Below are positions 1 to 7,931 of a DNA stretch of 18,611 nt, piece after piece. A program made the position numbers and the translations under genes. Source of the DNA: an uncultured Lachnospiraceae bacterium. GTDB lineage: Bacteria; Bacillota_A; Clostridia; Lachnospirales; Lachnospiraceae. The notes beneath the pieces are model-generated. The model saw only the letters and a program-made list of their open reading frames with translations, made no database searches and was not told the DNA's origin. Every line of letters begins with the position of its first letter. Within the stretch, counting starts at the first letter, position 1. The stretch spans positions 1 to 18,611 of the forward strand of contig CACZHN010000024.1 in the NCBI GenBank assembly GCA_902780985.1, written 5' to 3'.

Positions 1-1230
1 ATCCATAACGATATGGCCTTCCAGCGGAATGTAATCCACAGAGCCGTCCGCCTGATGCTCATGCTTCCAAGCCCACTTGCCTGTACGCTTTGCTGATTCC
101 GTTACGGAACCGTCCGCATTTTCCACTGCATTTACAAGTCCTACATAACCCTCATCTTCCTCGGACTTCTCGTCCAGAAGCTTGAATACTCTGTCGGCAC
201 CGGCAAGAGCCATGATTATGGAATTGAACTGCATGGACACCTGATTGATAGGCATGTTAAGACTCTTGTTAAACTGCAGGAATGCAAAGAGTCCTCCCAC
301 CGTAAGAGGTGCGATTCCCGGGAATGCACAATCCTTTACGCCGAAGGCTGTCATGATGAGGATTGCTCCCACAACAACGCAGATTACGTAACTGAGATTT
401 CCCATCTGTGCCATGGTAGGCATCAGAATGTTGGCATACTTATTGGCATTGTTGGCACTGTCGAAAAGCTGATCGTTCAGCTCATCAAACTTCTTTATAC
501 TTTCTTCTTCATGGCAGAAGACCTTAACAACCTTCTGGCCTGTCATCATTTCCTCGATGTAACCGTTGACCTTACCGATATCCTTCTGCTGCGCCATGAA
601 GTAGCTTCCGCTCTTCTGGGATATCTTCATGGTAGCCTTCAGCATGAAGCCGACCATGATGAAAGATACTATGGTAAGCGGCACACTTCTGATGATCATG
701 CAGACAACAACGCCCACAAGAGTGATCATACTCTGGAAAAGAGACGGGATACTCTGGCTGATCATCTGTCTCATGGTGTCGATATCATTTGTATAGATGG
801 ACATGATATCACCACGGGAATTGTTATCGAAGTAACGTATAGGAAGTGTCTCCATGTGATTGAAGAGGTCTCCTCTCAGACGAAGGAGTGTTCCCTGTGT
901 TACCGTAACCATTATCCTGTTAAATGCATATGTAGCCGCGATACCGCATGCATAGAATATAGCCGTTCTTGTGATGGCCATTATGAGCGGTCCGAAATCG
1001 GTACTGTGATTTTCAACCATCGGTGTTATATAATCGTCGATCAGCACCTGCATGAACATCGTTCCCTGAAGATTCGCAAGAACCGATATGATGATGCAGA
1101 TGAATACCGCGATCATATGCTTACCGTATACGCTGAAAAGATATTTCATTAATCTTTTAAAAACCGCACCCGGGTTCTCTATCTGAGGTTTCATACCCCG
1201 GGGAGCTCTTCTTCCTCCTGGAGCCGGCAT
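1..1230 (-). CDS. ABC exporter subunit, permease part (3' end outside window)
   Basis: The visible 410 residues are the transmembrane domain of a type IV (ABC_membrane) exporter and stop just as the ATPase domain begins. Hydrophobic helices lie at about 39-61, 81-101, 160-198 and 275-320, with the usual coupling-region sequence GDLFNHMETLPIRYFD (about 120-135). Between permease and ATPase there is an extra segment (about 355-405) rich in Gly, Asp and Trp, including KWAWKH. The start is the ATG at 1230, preceded by AAAGAAAGGA at good spacing. It lies 16 bases after the stop of the other exporter gene, so the two form an operon. Family knowledge: such pairs make heterodimeric multidrug, lipid or peptide exporters in the cytoplasmic membrane. 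The substrate cannot be read from sequence. Because its partner has a degenerate site, this subunit is expected to carry the catalytic Glu; that part is off the window. Confidence 0.93.
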   Translation of the reverse strand, partial: MPAPGGRRAPRGMKPQIENPGAVFKRLMKYLFSVYGKHMIAVFICIIISVLANLQGTMFMQVLIDDYITPMVENHSTDFGPLIMAITRTAIFYACGIAATYAFNRIMVTVTQGTLLRLRGDLFNHMETLPIRYFDNNSRGDIMSIYTNDIDTMRQMISQSIPSLFQSMITLVGVVVCMIIRSVPLTIVSFIMVGFMLKATMKISQKSGSYFMAQQKDIGKVNGYIEEMMTGQKVVKVFCHEEESIKKFDELNDQLFDSANNANKYANILMPTMAQMGNLSYVICVVVGAILIMTAFGVKDCAFPGIAPLTVGGLFAFLQFNKSLNMPINQVSMQFNSIIMALAGADRVFKLLDEKSEEDEGYVGLVNAVENADGSVTESAKRTGKWAWKHEHQADGSVDYIPLEGHIVMD

Positions 1231-1246
1231 ATCTTAGTTCCTTTCT

Positions 1247-3019
1247 TTATAACTCATCGAAGTCTCCCGAACCACCCTGCTGGGATTCGAAAACATCGCT
1301 GTAAATCTCGTTAGTCTTAAGCAGTTCCTCATGAGTACCGAAACCCGCAAGTCGTCCGTTTTCAAGAACGATTATCTTATCCGCATCCATAACACTGGAG
1401 ATTCTCTGTGCTATGATGATCTTTGTGGTCTCCGGGATGAACTGTCTGAAGGACTGTCTGATACGTGCATCCGTTGCGGTATCGACAGCACTTGTACTGT
1501 CATCGAGAATAAGTACCTTCGGTTTCTTAAGCAGTGCTCTCGCTATACAGAGTCTCTGCTTCTGACCTCCGGATACGTTGGTACCTCCCTGAGATATGAC
1601 TGTTTCATACTTATCAGGGAATCCCTCTATGAAATCGTCGGCGCATGCAAGCCTGCAGGCTTCCTTGCACTCTTCTTCCGTAGCTTCCTTGTTGCCCCAT
1701 CTGAGATTCTCGAGGATCGTTCCGGAGAAAAGCTCGTTCTTCTGAAGAACTACCGCAACGTTGTTTCTGAGAGTCTCAAGGTCGTAGGTTCTTACATCCT
1801 TGCCGCCAACCTTAACGCAGCCGTCGCTTACATCGTAAAGTCTGCTGATAAGATTGATAAGACTGGTCTTGGATGAACCCGTTCCACCGATGATACCGAT
1901 GGTCTCACCGGACTTGATATCAATGTCGATCTTGTCGAGAACCGGCTGCTCCGATGTCTCATTATATCTGAAGGTTACATTTTCAAAACTGATGCTTCCG
2001 TCAGGAATCTCGAAATCAGGATTCTCCGGATTTACCAGTGTGCTTTCTTCGTTAAGAACTTCGGCGATACGCTTTGCGCTGGCAGCCGACATGGTGATCA
2101 TAACGATAACCATGGAAAGCATCATAAGACTCATGAGAATGTGCATGCAGTAAGACAGAAGCGCCGTAAGGTCACCTGTCGTAAGAGCATCCGGTGCACC
2201 GCCGCCGTTAACGATGAGCTTTGCGCCTACCCAGCTTACGAGAAGCATGGTGGTGTAGATCGTCGTCTGCATGATAGGGCTGATGAATGCCATAATGCTC
2301 TCAGCCTTGACGAACAGCTTGCTGATCATTCCGCTGGCAGCATCGAACTTCTTGATCTCGTGCTCCTCACGGACAAATCCCTTTACCACTCTGATGGATG
2401 TAACGTTCTCTCTTACGCTTTCGTTCATCTCATCATACTTAGGAAATGCAGCGGAGAAGTACTTTGTTACTCTCGAAATAACTATTGCCGCAAGAACCGC
2501 CAGAACCACAACCGCCTCAAGATAGATAACCGCTACCTTAGGGCTTATCATAAATGCAGCGGCCATTGATATGATCAGACTGGACGGTGCTCTGGTAAGC
2601 ATTCTGAGGATCATCTGAAATGAGTTCTGTACATTAGTTACGTCGGTGGTCATTCTGGTTACCAGACTGGCCGGTGAAAACTTATCGATATTCGCAAATG
2701 AGAAGGTCTGTATCCTTCTGTACATGCTCTTTCGGAGATTACGTCCGAATCCCGTCGAAGCTCTTGCTCCGTACTTTCCGCCCAGGATACCCGTGATGAG
2801 TCCACCGGCAGCTAAGAGAAGCATGATAAATCCGTACAGCAGAATGTGCTTCATTTCCGCCGCACCTATGGAATCTCCCTCGGAGATATTGAGGATCTTA
2901 CCCATGAAGATAGGGATAAGAGTCTCGAAAATTACTTCTAAAATCATAAAGGCAGGGGTTAGAAAAGAATCTTTCCAGAATTCCTTCACTTCCCTGCTGA
3001 GTGTTTTTATAATACCCAT
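1247..3019 (-). CDS. ABC exporter subunit, permease-ATPase fusion with degenerate ATP site
   Basis: 590 residues, a full-length half-transporter. The permease domain spans about 20-315. The ATPase domain spans about 343-580 with Walker A GGTGSSKT (378-385), Q-loop Q426, signature VSGGQ (482-486), Walker B KVLILDD (501-507) and D-loop SAVD (510-513). Three positions deviate: Ser383 where Walker A usually has Gly, Asp507 in place of the catalytic Glu, and Gln538 in place of the switch-loop His (IIIAQRIS). These are the known hallmarks of the non-catalytic subunit of heterodimeric bacterial exporters such as TM287/288. The ATG at 3019 has TAGGT upstream as a modest ribosome site. It is the first gene of a two-gene operon with the subunit that ends the window. 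It should act in the cytoplasmic membrane as an ATP-driven exporter; substrate unknown. Confidence 0.95.
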   Translation of the reverse strand: MGIIKTLSREVKEFWKDSFLTPAFMILEVIFETLIPIFMGKILNISEGDSIGAAEMKHILLYGFIMLLLAAGGLITGILGGKYGARASTGFGRNLRKSMYRRIQTFSFANIDKFSPASLVTRMTTDVTNVQNSFQMILRMLTRAPSSLIISMAAAFMISPKVAVIYLEAVVVLAVLAAIVISRVTKYFSAAFPKYDEMNESVRENVTSIRVVKGFVREEHEIKKFDAASGMISKLFVKAESIMAFISPIMQTTIYTTMLLVSWVGAKLIVNGGGAPDALTTGDLTALLSYCMHILMSLMMLSMVIVMITMSAASAKRIAEVLNEESTLVNPENPDFEIPDGSISFENVTFRYNETSEQPVLDKIDIDIKSGETIGIIGGTGSSKTSLINLISRLYDVSDGCVKVGGKDVRTYDLETLRNNVAVVLQKNELFSGTILENLRWGNKEATEEECKEACRLACADDFIEGFPDKYETVISQGGTNVSGGQKQRLCIARALLKKPKVLILDDSTSAVDTATDARIRQSFRQFIPETTKIIIAQRISSVMDADKIIVLENGRLAGFGTHEELLKTNEIYSDVFESQQGGSGDFDEL

Positions 3020-3065
3020 ACTGTTACCTACATCATAAATATGTGTTTTCTTGATTTTTTACCAT

Positions 3066-3101
3066 AGTATAGTACCACACCGACACAAAAAATAATAGTT
3101 T
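3066..3101 (-). promoter_or_regulatory. Possible promoter of ABC exporter operon
   Basis: Reading leftwards, TATACT followed by an overlapping TATGGT lies about 50 bases before the exporter start. A -35 is poor: TTGTGT fits only the TATGGT option with 16-base spacing. Only the -10 region is convincing. Confidence 0.3.
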
Positions 3102-3124
3102 TTTTCGTCAGAATCCCTTATAAT
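3096..3124 (+). promoter_or_regulatory. Promoter of oxidoreductase gene
   Basis: A perfect TATAAT lies at 3119-3124, 56 bases before the ATG at 3180. The -35 region at 3096-3101 is T-rich but a poor match, which suggests a weak or activated promoter. Confidence 0.5.
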
Positions 3125-3133
3125 AAGAAATGG

Positions 3134-3148
3134 CCTGCCGACGGCAGG
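3134..3148 (+). promoter_or_regulatory. Palindrome at transcription start of oxidoreductase gene
   Basis: CCTGCCG-A-CGGCAGG begins about ten bases after the TATAAT, that is, just after the expected transcription start. It could be a repressor operator or a 5' mRNA hairpin that protects or controls the transcript. No T-run follows, so it is not a terminator. Confidence 0.4.
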
Positions 3149-3179
3149 AATCTTATAAATATGTATTGAGGAGATAGAA

Positions 3180-4205
3180 ATGATTACATTTAAAGTCGGA
3201 ATACTCGGAGCCGGAGCTATCGCAGCCAGAATAGCTGACTGCCTGAATGAGCTCAGCGGCTTTACACCATACGCAATAGCTTCAAGAGACGAAGCAAAGG
3301 CCACAGCATTTGCTGTAGCACATAATATCGAAAAGAGCTACGGATCATATGACGAGCTTCTCGCAGATCCGAATGTAGAGCTGGTATATATCGCAACAGT
3401 TAATTCTACACATGCCGAGCTTGCAAAGCGTTGTCTCGAGGCAGGAAAGCCTTGTCTCGTAGAGAAGCCTTTCTCATTCAACGCAGCTACAACCCGTGAG
3501 GTTATCGAACTTGCACAGGAGAAGAACCTCTTCTGCGGCGAGGCACTCTGGACAAGATACATGCCTCTTACACACATGGTTGTTAAGCTTGCCAACGAAA
3601 GCATGCTTGGACCTGTTCGTCACGTAACAGCATCCATCGGATATGATCTTCACGAAGTTGAAAGACTTACATCCCCTGAGCTCGGAGGAGGAACACTTCT
3701 CGATCTGGGAATCTATCCGCTTTCCTTCGTAGTATCCATCATGGGACAGCTTCCTGCAAACTTCGCACCTTCAATCACAAAGTGGAAGACCAACGTTGAT
3801 GCCATCGACGCTATCCAGCTGAACTTTGCAAAGGCACGTTCTGCATCAGTATTCGCTACAATGACATACAACACGGAAAACAAGGGAACAGTATACTGCA
3901 CCGGCGGTAGAATCGAAGTAGATAACATCAACTGTCCTGAGAAGGTTACCGTATTCGGAACCAACGGACAGCCTGTTCAGATAATGCAGAAGCCTGAGAA
4001 GCAGCAGTCAGGTTACGAGTACGAGTTCATGGCAGCAAGAGACGCTATCATGACAGGACGTATCGAGACACCTGAGCATACACATCAGGATATCATCCAT
4101 CTCAGTTCTTTCCTTGAGACCATCCGTCGTTCGGCAGGAATCGTATTCCCGCTTCCGGGTGAGCCTTCAATCGAAGAATTATCAAAGCAGTTTAAGAAAG
4201 TTTAA
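3180..4205 (+). CDS. Gfo/Idh/MocA family NAD(P)-dependent oxidoreductase
   Basis: 341 residues. An N-terminal Rossmann fold opens with GILGAGAIA (about 7-15); the family EKP motif is at 95-97, with Lys96 the expected catalytic residue; the second domain has GGGTLLDLGIYPL (169-181), typical of the dihydrodiol/D-xylose dehydrogenase branch. The family oxidises or reduces sugars and related alcohols with NAD(P); the substrate here is not determinable. The start ATG has GAGGAG seven bases upstream. It is a single-gene unit, divergent from the ABC exporter and convergent with aroD, and ends in a strong two-way terminator. Codon use is like its neighbours. Alternative: an inositol or scyllo-inosose dehydrogenase, less likely from the EALWTRYMP segment (about 121-129), which is characteristic of the dihydrodiol dehydrogenase-like group. 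Confidence 0.93.
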   Translation: MITFKVGILGAGAIAARIADCLNELSGFTPYAIASRDEAKATAFAVAHNIEKSYGSYDELLADPNVELVYIATVNSTHAELAKRCLEAGKPCLVEKPFSFNAATTREVIELAQEKNLFCGEALWTRYMPLTHMVVKLANESMLGPVRHVTASIGYDLHEVERLTSPELGGGTLLDLGIYPLSFVVSIMGQLPANFAPSITKWKTNVDAIDAIQLNFAKARSASVFATMTYNTENKGTVYCTGGRIEVDNINCPEKVTVFGTNGQPVQIMQKPEKQQSGYEYEFMAARDAIMTGRIETPEHTHQDIIHLSSFLETIRRSAGIVFPLPGEPSIEELSKQFKKV

Positions 4206-4212
4206 GACAAAT

Positions 4213-4262
4213 AAAAACCGGGGACGGGAGGTTGAATACTCAACCTCCCGTCCCCGGTTTTT
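4213..4262. terminator. Bidirectional terminator, GGGGACGGG palindrome copy 1
   Basis: A perfect 23-bp stem (4213-4235 with 4240-4262) around an ATAC loop, with A5 and T5 at its ends, fits between the stops of two convergent genes. Either strand yields a GC-rich hairpin followed by a T-run. It shares its GGGGACGGG core with elements at 8785 and 18434. Confidence 0.92.
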
Positions 4263-5024
4263 TTATGCCAATTTCTTAAATATTTCAGCCAGTTCGAACT
4301 GTCCCGGTGCGGATTCGTCACCTACATATGCGAAGGTGAACAGCGAACCCTTGTCTCCCAGATGGAGTCGGGACTCTTTACCCATATCGCCCATGGATAT
4401 GATGACTACAGGCTTTGAGATCCTGTAATCCTTATATCCGCCGGCTATGAGCTTGTCTTCCAGCTCAAGTACTCTTCTTACATCAAATTCCTTATTCGGA
4501 GTTACTGCAATCTTCAGGACATCCCCTCCCAGGGTCTCCATAGATTCCATCATATCAAGTATCTTCTCGTCGTGAGGCGTTACTTCGAAATTGTGATAGG
4601 ATATAACGGTCTTAAGTCCCGCATCATGAGCCTTTGCCGCATAGCGGGCAACTCTGTAATTTCCGGACATAAGTTCGATATCCACCATATCCACCAGCTT
4701 ACTGGTGATGACCCATTCATAAATATCCGGCAGCATAAAACCGGCACGGTCGTGTCTCAGTTCTCCGCCTTCTTCCTCACTTCTGTATGTGAAAAGAAGC
4801 TGTCTGTCACCGATGATACGTCTAACCTCTCCCAAAACTTCCAGAAGCTCCGTCTTCTCGGTAACCTTCTCGTAATAATCCGCACGAAACTCCAGGATAC
4901 CCGCTTTAAGGTCGGAATCCTTGTACTCCGCCTCAACCTCGGTAATCCTGTCCATGATCCGTGTTACATGTTCAATTATCTCACCATAGGTTCTGCCCAT
5001 GATGGAAACAGCTATATTCCGCAT
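4263..5024 (-). CDS. aroD: Type I 3-dehydroquinate dehydratase
   Basis: 253 residues, the usual length. It converts 3-dehydroquinate to 3-dehydroshikimate in the cytoplasmic shikimate pathway through a Schiff base. By alignment to the known Salmonella enzyme the active-site set is present: Glu45 and Arg47 (LEFRAD), Arg81 (TYRS), His144 (SYHNFE), Schiff-base Lys171 (VLKIAV), Arg219, Ser238 and Gln242 (APGQ). The ATG at 5024 is the only option because an in-frame stop lies five codons upstream. Its ribosome site is weak: AAGGGG is 16 bases away, which suggests low or coupled translation. It is the last gene of the ptb-buk unit, 47 bases after buk, and ends at the strong convergent terminator. 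A tyrosine-pathway gene (tyrA) lies nearby on the other strand. Confidence 0.95.
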   Translation of the reverse strand: MRNIAVSIMGRTYGEIIEHVTRIMDRITEVEAEYKDSDLKAGILEFRADYYEKVTEKTELLEVLGEVRRIIGDRQLLFTYRSEEEGGELRHDRAGFMLPDIYEWVITSKLVDMVDIELMSGNYRVARYAAKAHDAGLKTVISYHNFEVTPHDEKILDMMESMETLGGDVLKIAVTPNKEFDVRRVLELEDKLIAGGYKDYRISKPVVIISMGDMGKESRLHLGDKGSLFTFAYVGDESAPGQFELAEIFKKLA

Positions 5025-5071
5025 ATTAAGATACTTTTAACCCCTTATATTATTGCCCTTTCGTACTTTTC

Positions 5072-6136
5072 TTAGTACTCAAGTGCTCTTTCTTCTCCGT
5101 TCATAACTCTGAGTGCACCTTCTGTAAGTGCAAGAAGCTCATCCTCTCCCGGATATACAGTAACAGGAGCAATAAACTCAACTCTCTTTCTGATCTCACC
5201 TACGATATAATCACCGTATGCGATACCGCCTGTAAGAATGATCTGGTCTACATTTCCGGAAAGGACCGCAGCCTGAGCTCCGATATCCTTGCTTACCTGA
5301 TAGATAAATGCATCAAGTACTGTCTTTGCAAACTCGTCATCCTGAGACTTCTTTAAAACTTCTCTGGCATCATTTGTGTGAAGGTAAGCATTGAAACCGC
5401 CGTTACCGATCAGCATCTTCTTAACTTCCTTCTGAGTATACTTCCCTGAGAAGCAAAGGTCAACCAGTGCTCCCGGAGGAACAGCACCTGCTCTCTCAGG
5501 TGAAAATGCGCCGTCACCGGAAAGTGCATTGAATACATCAACAACTTTTCCGCCTGTATGTGCACCTACAGATACACCGCCGCCCATGTGAACTACGATG
5601 AGATTAAGAAGGTCGTATCTCTTTCCGATCTCCTTAGCGTATCTCTTTGCAACAGCCTTCTGGTTGAGTGCATGGAAAATGCTGACACGCGGAAGTTCAG
5701 GAACACCTGAAAGACGTGCAACATCCGAAAGCTCGTCAACTACTACAGGATCTACGATGTAAGAAGGAACTCCGATCTGATCTGCGATCTCCTTTGCAAG
5801 GATACCACCGAGATTTGATGCATGCTCTCCGCCTACAGCGTTCTTAAGATCCTCAACAAGCTTATCTGTTACAGCGTATGTACCGCTTGGGATAGGCTTA
5901 AGAAGTCCGCCTCTTCCCACGATAACGTCAAAGCTCTTAATATCCACATCCTTTTCCTTCAGGAAGTTAAGGATAACGTCCTTACGGAAATCTATCTGAT
6001 CTACGATCTTGTCATACTGAGCTATCTCCTCTGTTGTGTGACGAAGTGTCTCGTCGAAGAGAAGGCTTGTATCTTCAAATACACCGATCTTTGTCGATGT
6101 TGAACCCGGATTTATAATAAGTGATCTGATTGCCAT
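5072..6136 (-). CDS. buk: Butyrate kinase
   Basis: 354 residues of the ASKHA acetate/butyrate kinase family. It transfers phosphate from butyryl phosphate to ADP, giving butyrate and ATP in the cytoplasm. Visible motifs are NPGSTSTK (9-16, phosphate binding), [11 protein letters not shown] (183-193) and [11 protein letters not shown] (207-217). Length and motifs fit butyrate kinase (about 355) better than acetate kinase (about 400). The ATG is preceded by GAGAGG. It lies 13 bases after ptb, its pathway partner, so co-transcription is near certain. Branched-chain fatty acid kinase is the main alternative, since the family acts on isobutyrate and isovalerate too; the pairing with ptb does not separate the two roles. 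Confidence 0.95.
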   Translation of the reverse strand: MAIRSLIINPGSTSTKIGVFEDTSLLFDETLRHTTEEIAQYDKIVDQIDFRKDVILNFLKEKDVDIKSFDVIVGRGGLLKPIPSGTYAVTDKLVEDLKNAVGGEHASNLGGILAKEIADQIGVPSYIVDPVVVDELSDVARLSGVPELPRVSIFHALNQKAVAKRYAKEIGKRYDLLNLIVVHMGGGVSVGAHTGGKVVDVFNALSGDGAFSPERAGAVPPGALVDLCFSGKYTQKEVKKMLIGNGGFNAYLHTNDAREVLKKSQDDEFAKTVLDAFIYQVSKDIGAQAAVLSGNVDQIILTGGIAYGDYIVGEIRKRVEFIAPVTVYPGEDELLALTEGALRVMNGEERALEY

Positions 6137-6149
6137 ATTTATGCCTCTC

Positions 6150-7070
6150 TTATTTATTCTTCTTAAGGTTTTCAGCTACAAGTGCAGCAAGTGCAAGTGA
6201 GTTAACCTTTACTTCGAAGGAATCCGCACGAGATGTAAGGATAACCGGTGCAGATGTACCTGTGATCATGTTTCCGTTTACTCCTTCAACGCAGTGTACA
6301 AATGCCTTGTAAGCTATATTTCCCGCATGTATATCCGGGAAGAGAAGTACATCCGCATCTCCTACTATCTTACGTCCTGTTGCCCCCTTATGCTTAGCTG
6401 CCTCAGGGCATGTAGCAAGGTCAAAAGAAAGAGGACCGTCAACTATACAGTTCTTGATCTTTCCTTCTTCATTCATCTTTGTAAGCTCTGCTGCCTCTAC
6501 TGTTTCAGGCATTTTCGGATTAACTACCTCAACAGCTGTAAGAGGTGCAACCTTAGGGCACTCTACTCCGACAGCGCGGCAGATCTCAACAGTGTTTTCT
6601 ATTATGCTGACCTTTTCCTCAAGTGTAGGATAAGGAACAAATGCAACGTCTGTGAAGAAAAGGAGCTTTCCATAGCCCTTATTTTCAAATACACAAACAT
6701 GTGAAAGAGGTCTTCCCGAACGAAGTCCTACTTCTTTATCAAGAACAGATCTAAGAAAATCCTTAGTCTCCAGAAGTCCCTTCATGTACATATCGGCCTT
6801 GCCGTCATGAACATACTTAACAGCCTCGTGTGCTGCTTCGATCGGATCCTTGATATCAACTACCTTGTAATCCTCTAAGTTCATTCCTATTTCTTTTGCC
6901 AAAGCCTCGATCTTCTCGGCATCACCGAAAAGTACAGAATCCGCAATCCCCTTTTCCTTAGCAGCCTTTACTGCTAAAAGCACTTCACTGTCCTGTGCAA
7001 CAGCAACAGAAACAGTCTTCTTCGGAAGTGACTTTACCTTCTCAAGAATCTCCTTAAAACTCTTACTCAT
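6150..7070 (-). CDS. ptb: Phosphate butyryltransferase
   Basis: 306 residues, a full PTA_PTB domain. It exchanges the CoA of butyryl-CoA for phosphate to give butyryl phosphate, the substrate of the next gene's product. Family-like stretches include [16 protein letters not shown] (about 91-106), the central HVCVFE (about 124-129), and [10 protein letters not shown] and [12 protein letters not shown] in the C-terminal half. The ATG at 7070 has GAGG close upstream and a further AAAGGA. It precedes buk by 13 bases and follows the small tail-anchored protein gene by 33 bases. The gene order ptb-buk matches Clostridium and several Lachnospiraceae that use the kinase route to butyrate rather than the butyryl-CoA:acetate CoA-transferase. 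It could also act on isobutyryl- or isovaleryl-CoA. Confidence 0.94.
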   Translation of the reverse strand: MSKSFKEILEKVKSLPKKTVSVAVAQDSEVLLAVKAAKEKGIADSVLFGDAEKIEALAKEIGMNLEDYKVVDIKDPIEAAHEAVKYVHDGKADMYMKGLLETKDFLRSVLDKEVGLRSGRPLSHVCVFENKGYGKLLFFTDVAFVPYPTLEEKVSIIENTVEICRAVGVECPKVAPLTAVEVVNPKMPETVEAAELTKMNEEGKIKNCIVDGPLSFDLATCPEAAKHKGATGRKIVGDADVLLFPDIHAGNIAYKAFVHCVEGVNGNMITGTSAPVILTSRADSFEVKVNSLALAALVAENLKKNK

Positions 7071-7103
7071 TGTCCTCTATATTCCTTTCAAATTAATTAT
7101 TAG

Positions 7104-7370
7104 CTACTTCTCATCCTTATCTATGAAAAATACCTGAAGGATAACCGAGACAAATGCAAGAAAAACAGCGATGATGGAAAGCGTTCTTTCAGGGCTTTCC
7201 TTTCTGAGGGCCTTTGTATAAACCTTCTTCATGGTCTTCAGGTCCTTCTTGGCCTGCTTCTTCTCAAGCTTCTTAGCTTTCTTTGCCTCTTTTATATTTG
7301 CATTAACGGCTGAAACAGCCTTTTTAACTGCCTTGGTTCTTTTTGCTCCGCTTACAGAATTCTTCTCCAT
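7104..7370 (-). CDS. Small lysine-rich protein with C-terminal membrane anchor
   Basis: 88 residues, no family recognised. The first 60 residues are extremely basic, with about twenty lysines and many alanines, and are predicted helical or coiled coil (NIKEAKKAKKLEKKQAKKDL). A single hydrophobic helix lies at about 64-83 with a short DKDEK tail, so the protein looks tail-anchored with a positively charged cytoplasmic arm. AAGGAG lies seven bases before the ATG, an excellent ribosome site that supports a real gene. It is 14 bases downstream of the membrane protein gene and 33 bases upstream of ptb. The basic arm could bind nucleic acid, anionic lipid or another protein; this is speculation. 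Confidence 0.82.
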   Translation of the reverse strand: MEKNSVSGAKRTKAVKKAVSAVNANIKEAKKAKKLEKKQAKKDLKTMKKVYTKALRKESPERTLSIIAVFLAFVSVILQVFFIDKDEK

Positions 7371-7384
7371 AACCCTCTCCTTAT

Positions 7385-7804
7385 CTAGTTACCTGCCATA
7401 TGCGCCAGAAATGTGATCAAAGCACATATTATTATAAGCCCCAAAAGAGGAAGCGTCCCCAATAATGTTTCTTTACGCCCCTTCTTGTCTACTCTGTCAT
7501 TTCCGAGAAAACGATGTACACCGTTCAGTTCCATCAGATCCACTTCTTCACCCACTTCGTAAATACAGAAGAAACTGTCCTGCTTTGCATAAACCGTTCT
7601 TTCATCGGGTGTTACTATGGTGAGCTCGGTAACGGTTTTCTTTGAAAGCTCATCCGTCTTCTTCTCAATAGCCGTAACGGTTCCCTTTGCCGGGTTCCAT
7701 CCTTTGAGCATCTTCTTTTTTCTGTGTCTGTTGCCTGCGGTGCAGAAATACATTTCCACGCCCAGGACCACTATGACAAATATTTCTATAAATCCTTTGA
7801 GCAT
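7385..7804 (-). CDS. Small DUF3592-like membrane protein
   Basis: 139 residues from the chosen start. A first membrane helix (about 4-22) and a C-terminal helix (about 114-134) flank a soluble beta-rich middle with GTVTAIEKKTDE and YEVGEEVDLMEL, a layout resembling DUF3592 proteins; this is a structural resemblance, not a firm assignment. An ATG eight codons further upstream (7828) has no ribosome site, whereas the ATG at 7804 has AGAGGA nine bases before it, so 7804 is preferred. It is the first gene after a good promoter at 7890-7919 and heads the unit containing ptb, buk and aroD. Function unknown. Confidence 0.8.
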   Translation of the reverse strand: MLKGFIEIFVIVVLGVEMYFCTAGNRHRKKKMLKGWNPAKGTVTAIEKKTDELSKKTVTELTIVTPDERTVYAKQDSFFCIYEVGEEVDLMELNGVHRFLGNDRVDKKGRKETLLGTLPLLGLIIICALITFLAHMAGN

Positions 7805-7886
7805 CGTAAGTAATCCTCTTGACTTCATCGCGTTAAAGTGATATAGTCTCCTTGTTGCGTTTTCAGGGGGGAAAAAAACTACGACC

Positions 7887-7914
7887 TTGATTATACTTCA
7901 ATACAGAATAATAT
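7887..7914 (+). promoter_or_regulatory. Possible promoter of tyrA, overlapping the opposite promoter
   Basis: TTGATT (7887-7892) and TAATAT (7909-7914) are 16 bases apart. This predicts a leader of only about 11 bases. A second option is TATACT at 7892-7897, without a good -35 but with a more normal leader. Confidence 0.35.
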
Positions 7915-7919
7915 TTCAA
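7890..7919 (-). promoter_or_regulatory. Promoter of the membrane protein-ptb-buk-aroD unit
   Basis: On the minus strand TTGAAA (7914-7919) and a perfect TATAAT (7890-7895) are 18 bases apart. Transcription would start near 7883, leaving a leader of about 79 bases before the ATG at 7804. Confidence 0.6.
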
Positions 7920-7931
7920 GAGGAAGAATAA

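Noticed and set aside
511..1152. 213-codon open frame on the plus strand
   Set aside because: It is antisense to the clear ABC permease gene, lacks a ribosome site, and its translation is His/Asp/Arg-rich without any domain pattern.
7805..7828. Upstream ATG for the DUF3592-like protein
   Set aside because: No ribosome site at the right distance, whereas the ATG at 7804 has AGAGGA. An AAGGAG about 20 bases before 7828 has no start codon at proper spacing, so a leader peptide was also not supported.
7829..7886. Riboswitch in the leader of the ptb-buk unit
   Set aside because: The leader is only about 79 bases, and apart from a poly-pyrimidine tract no conserved riboswitch core or terminator alternative is visible.
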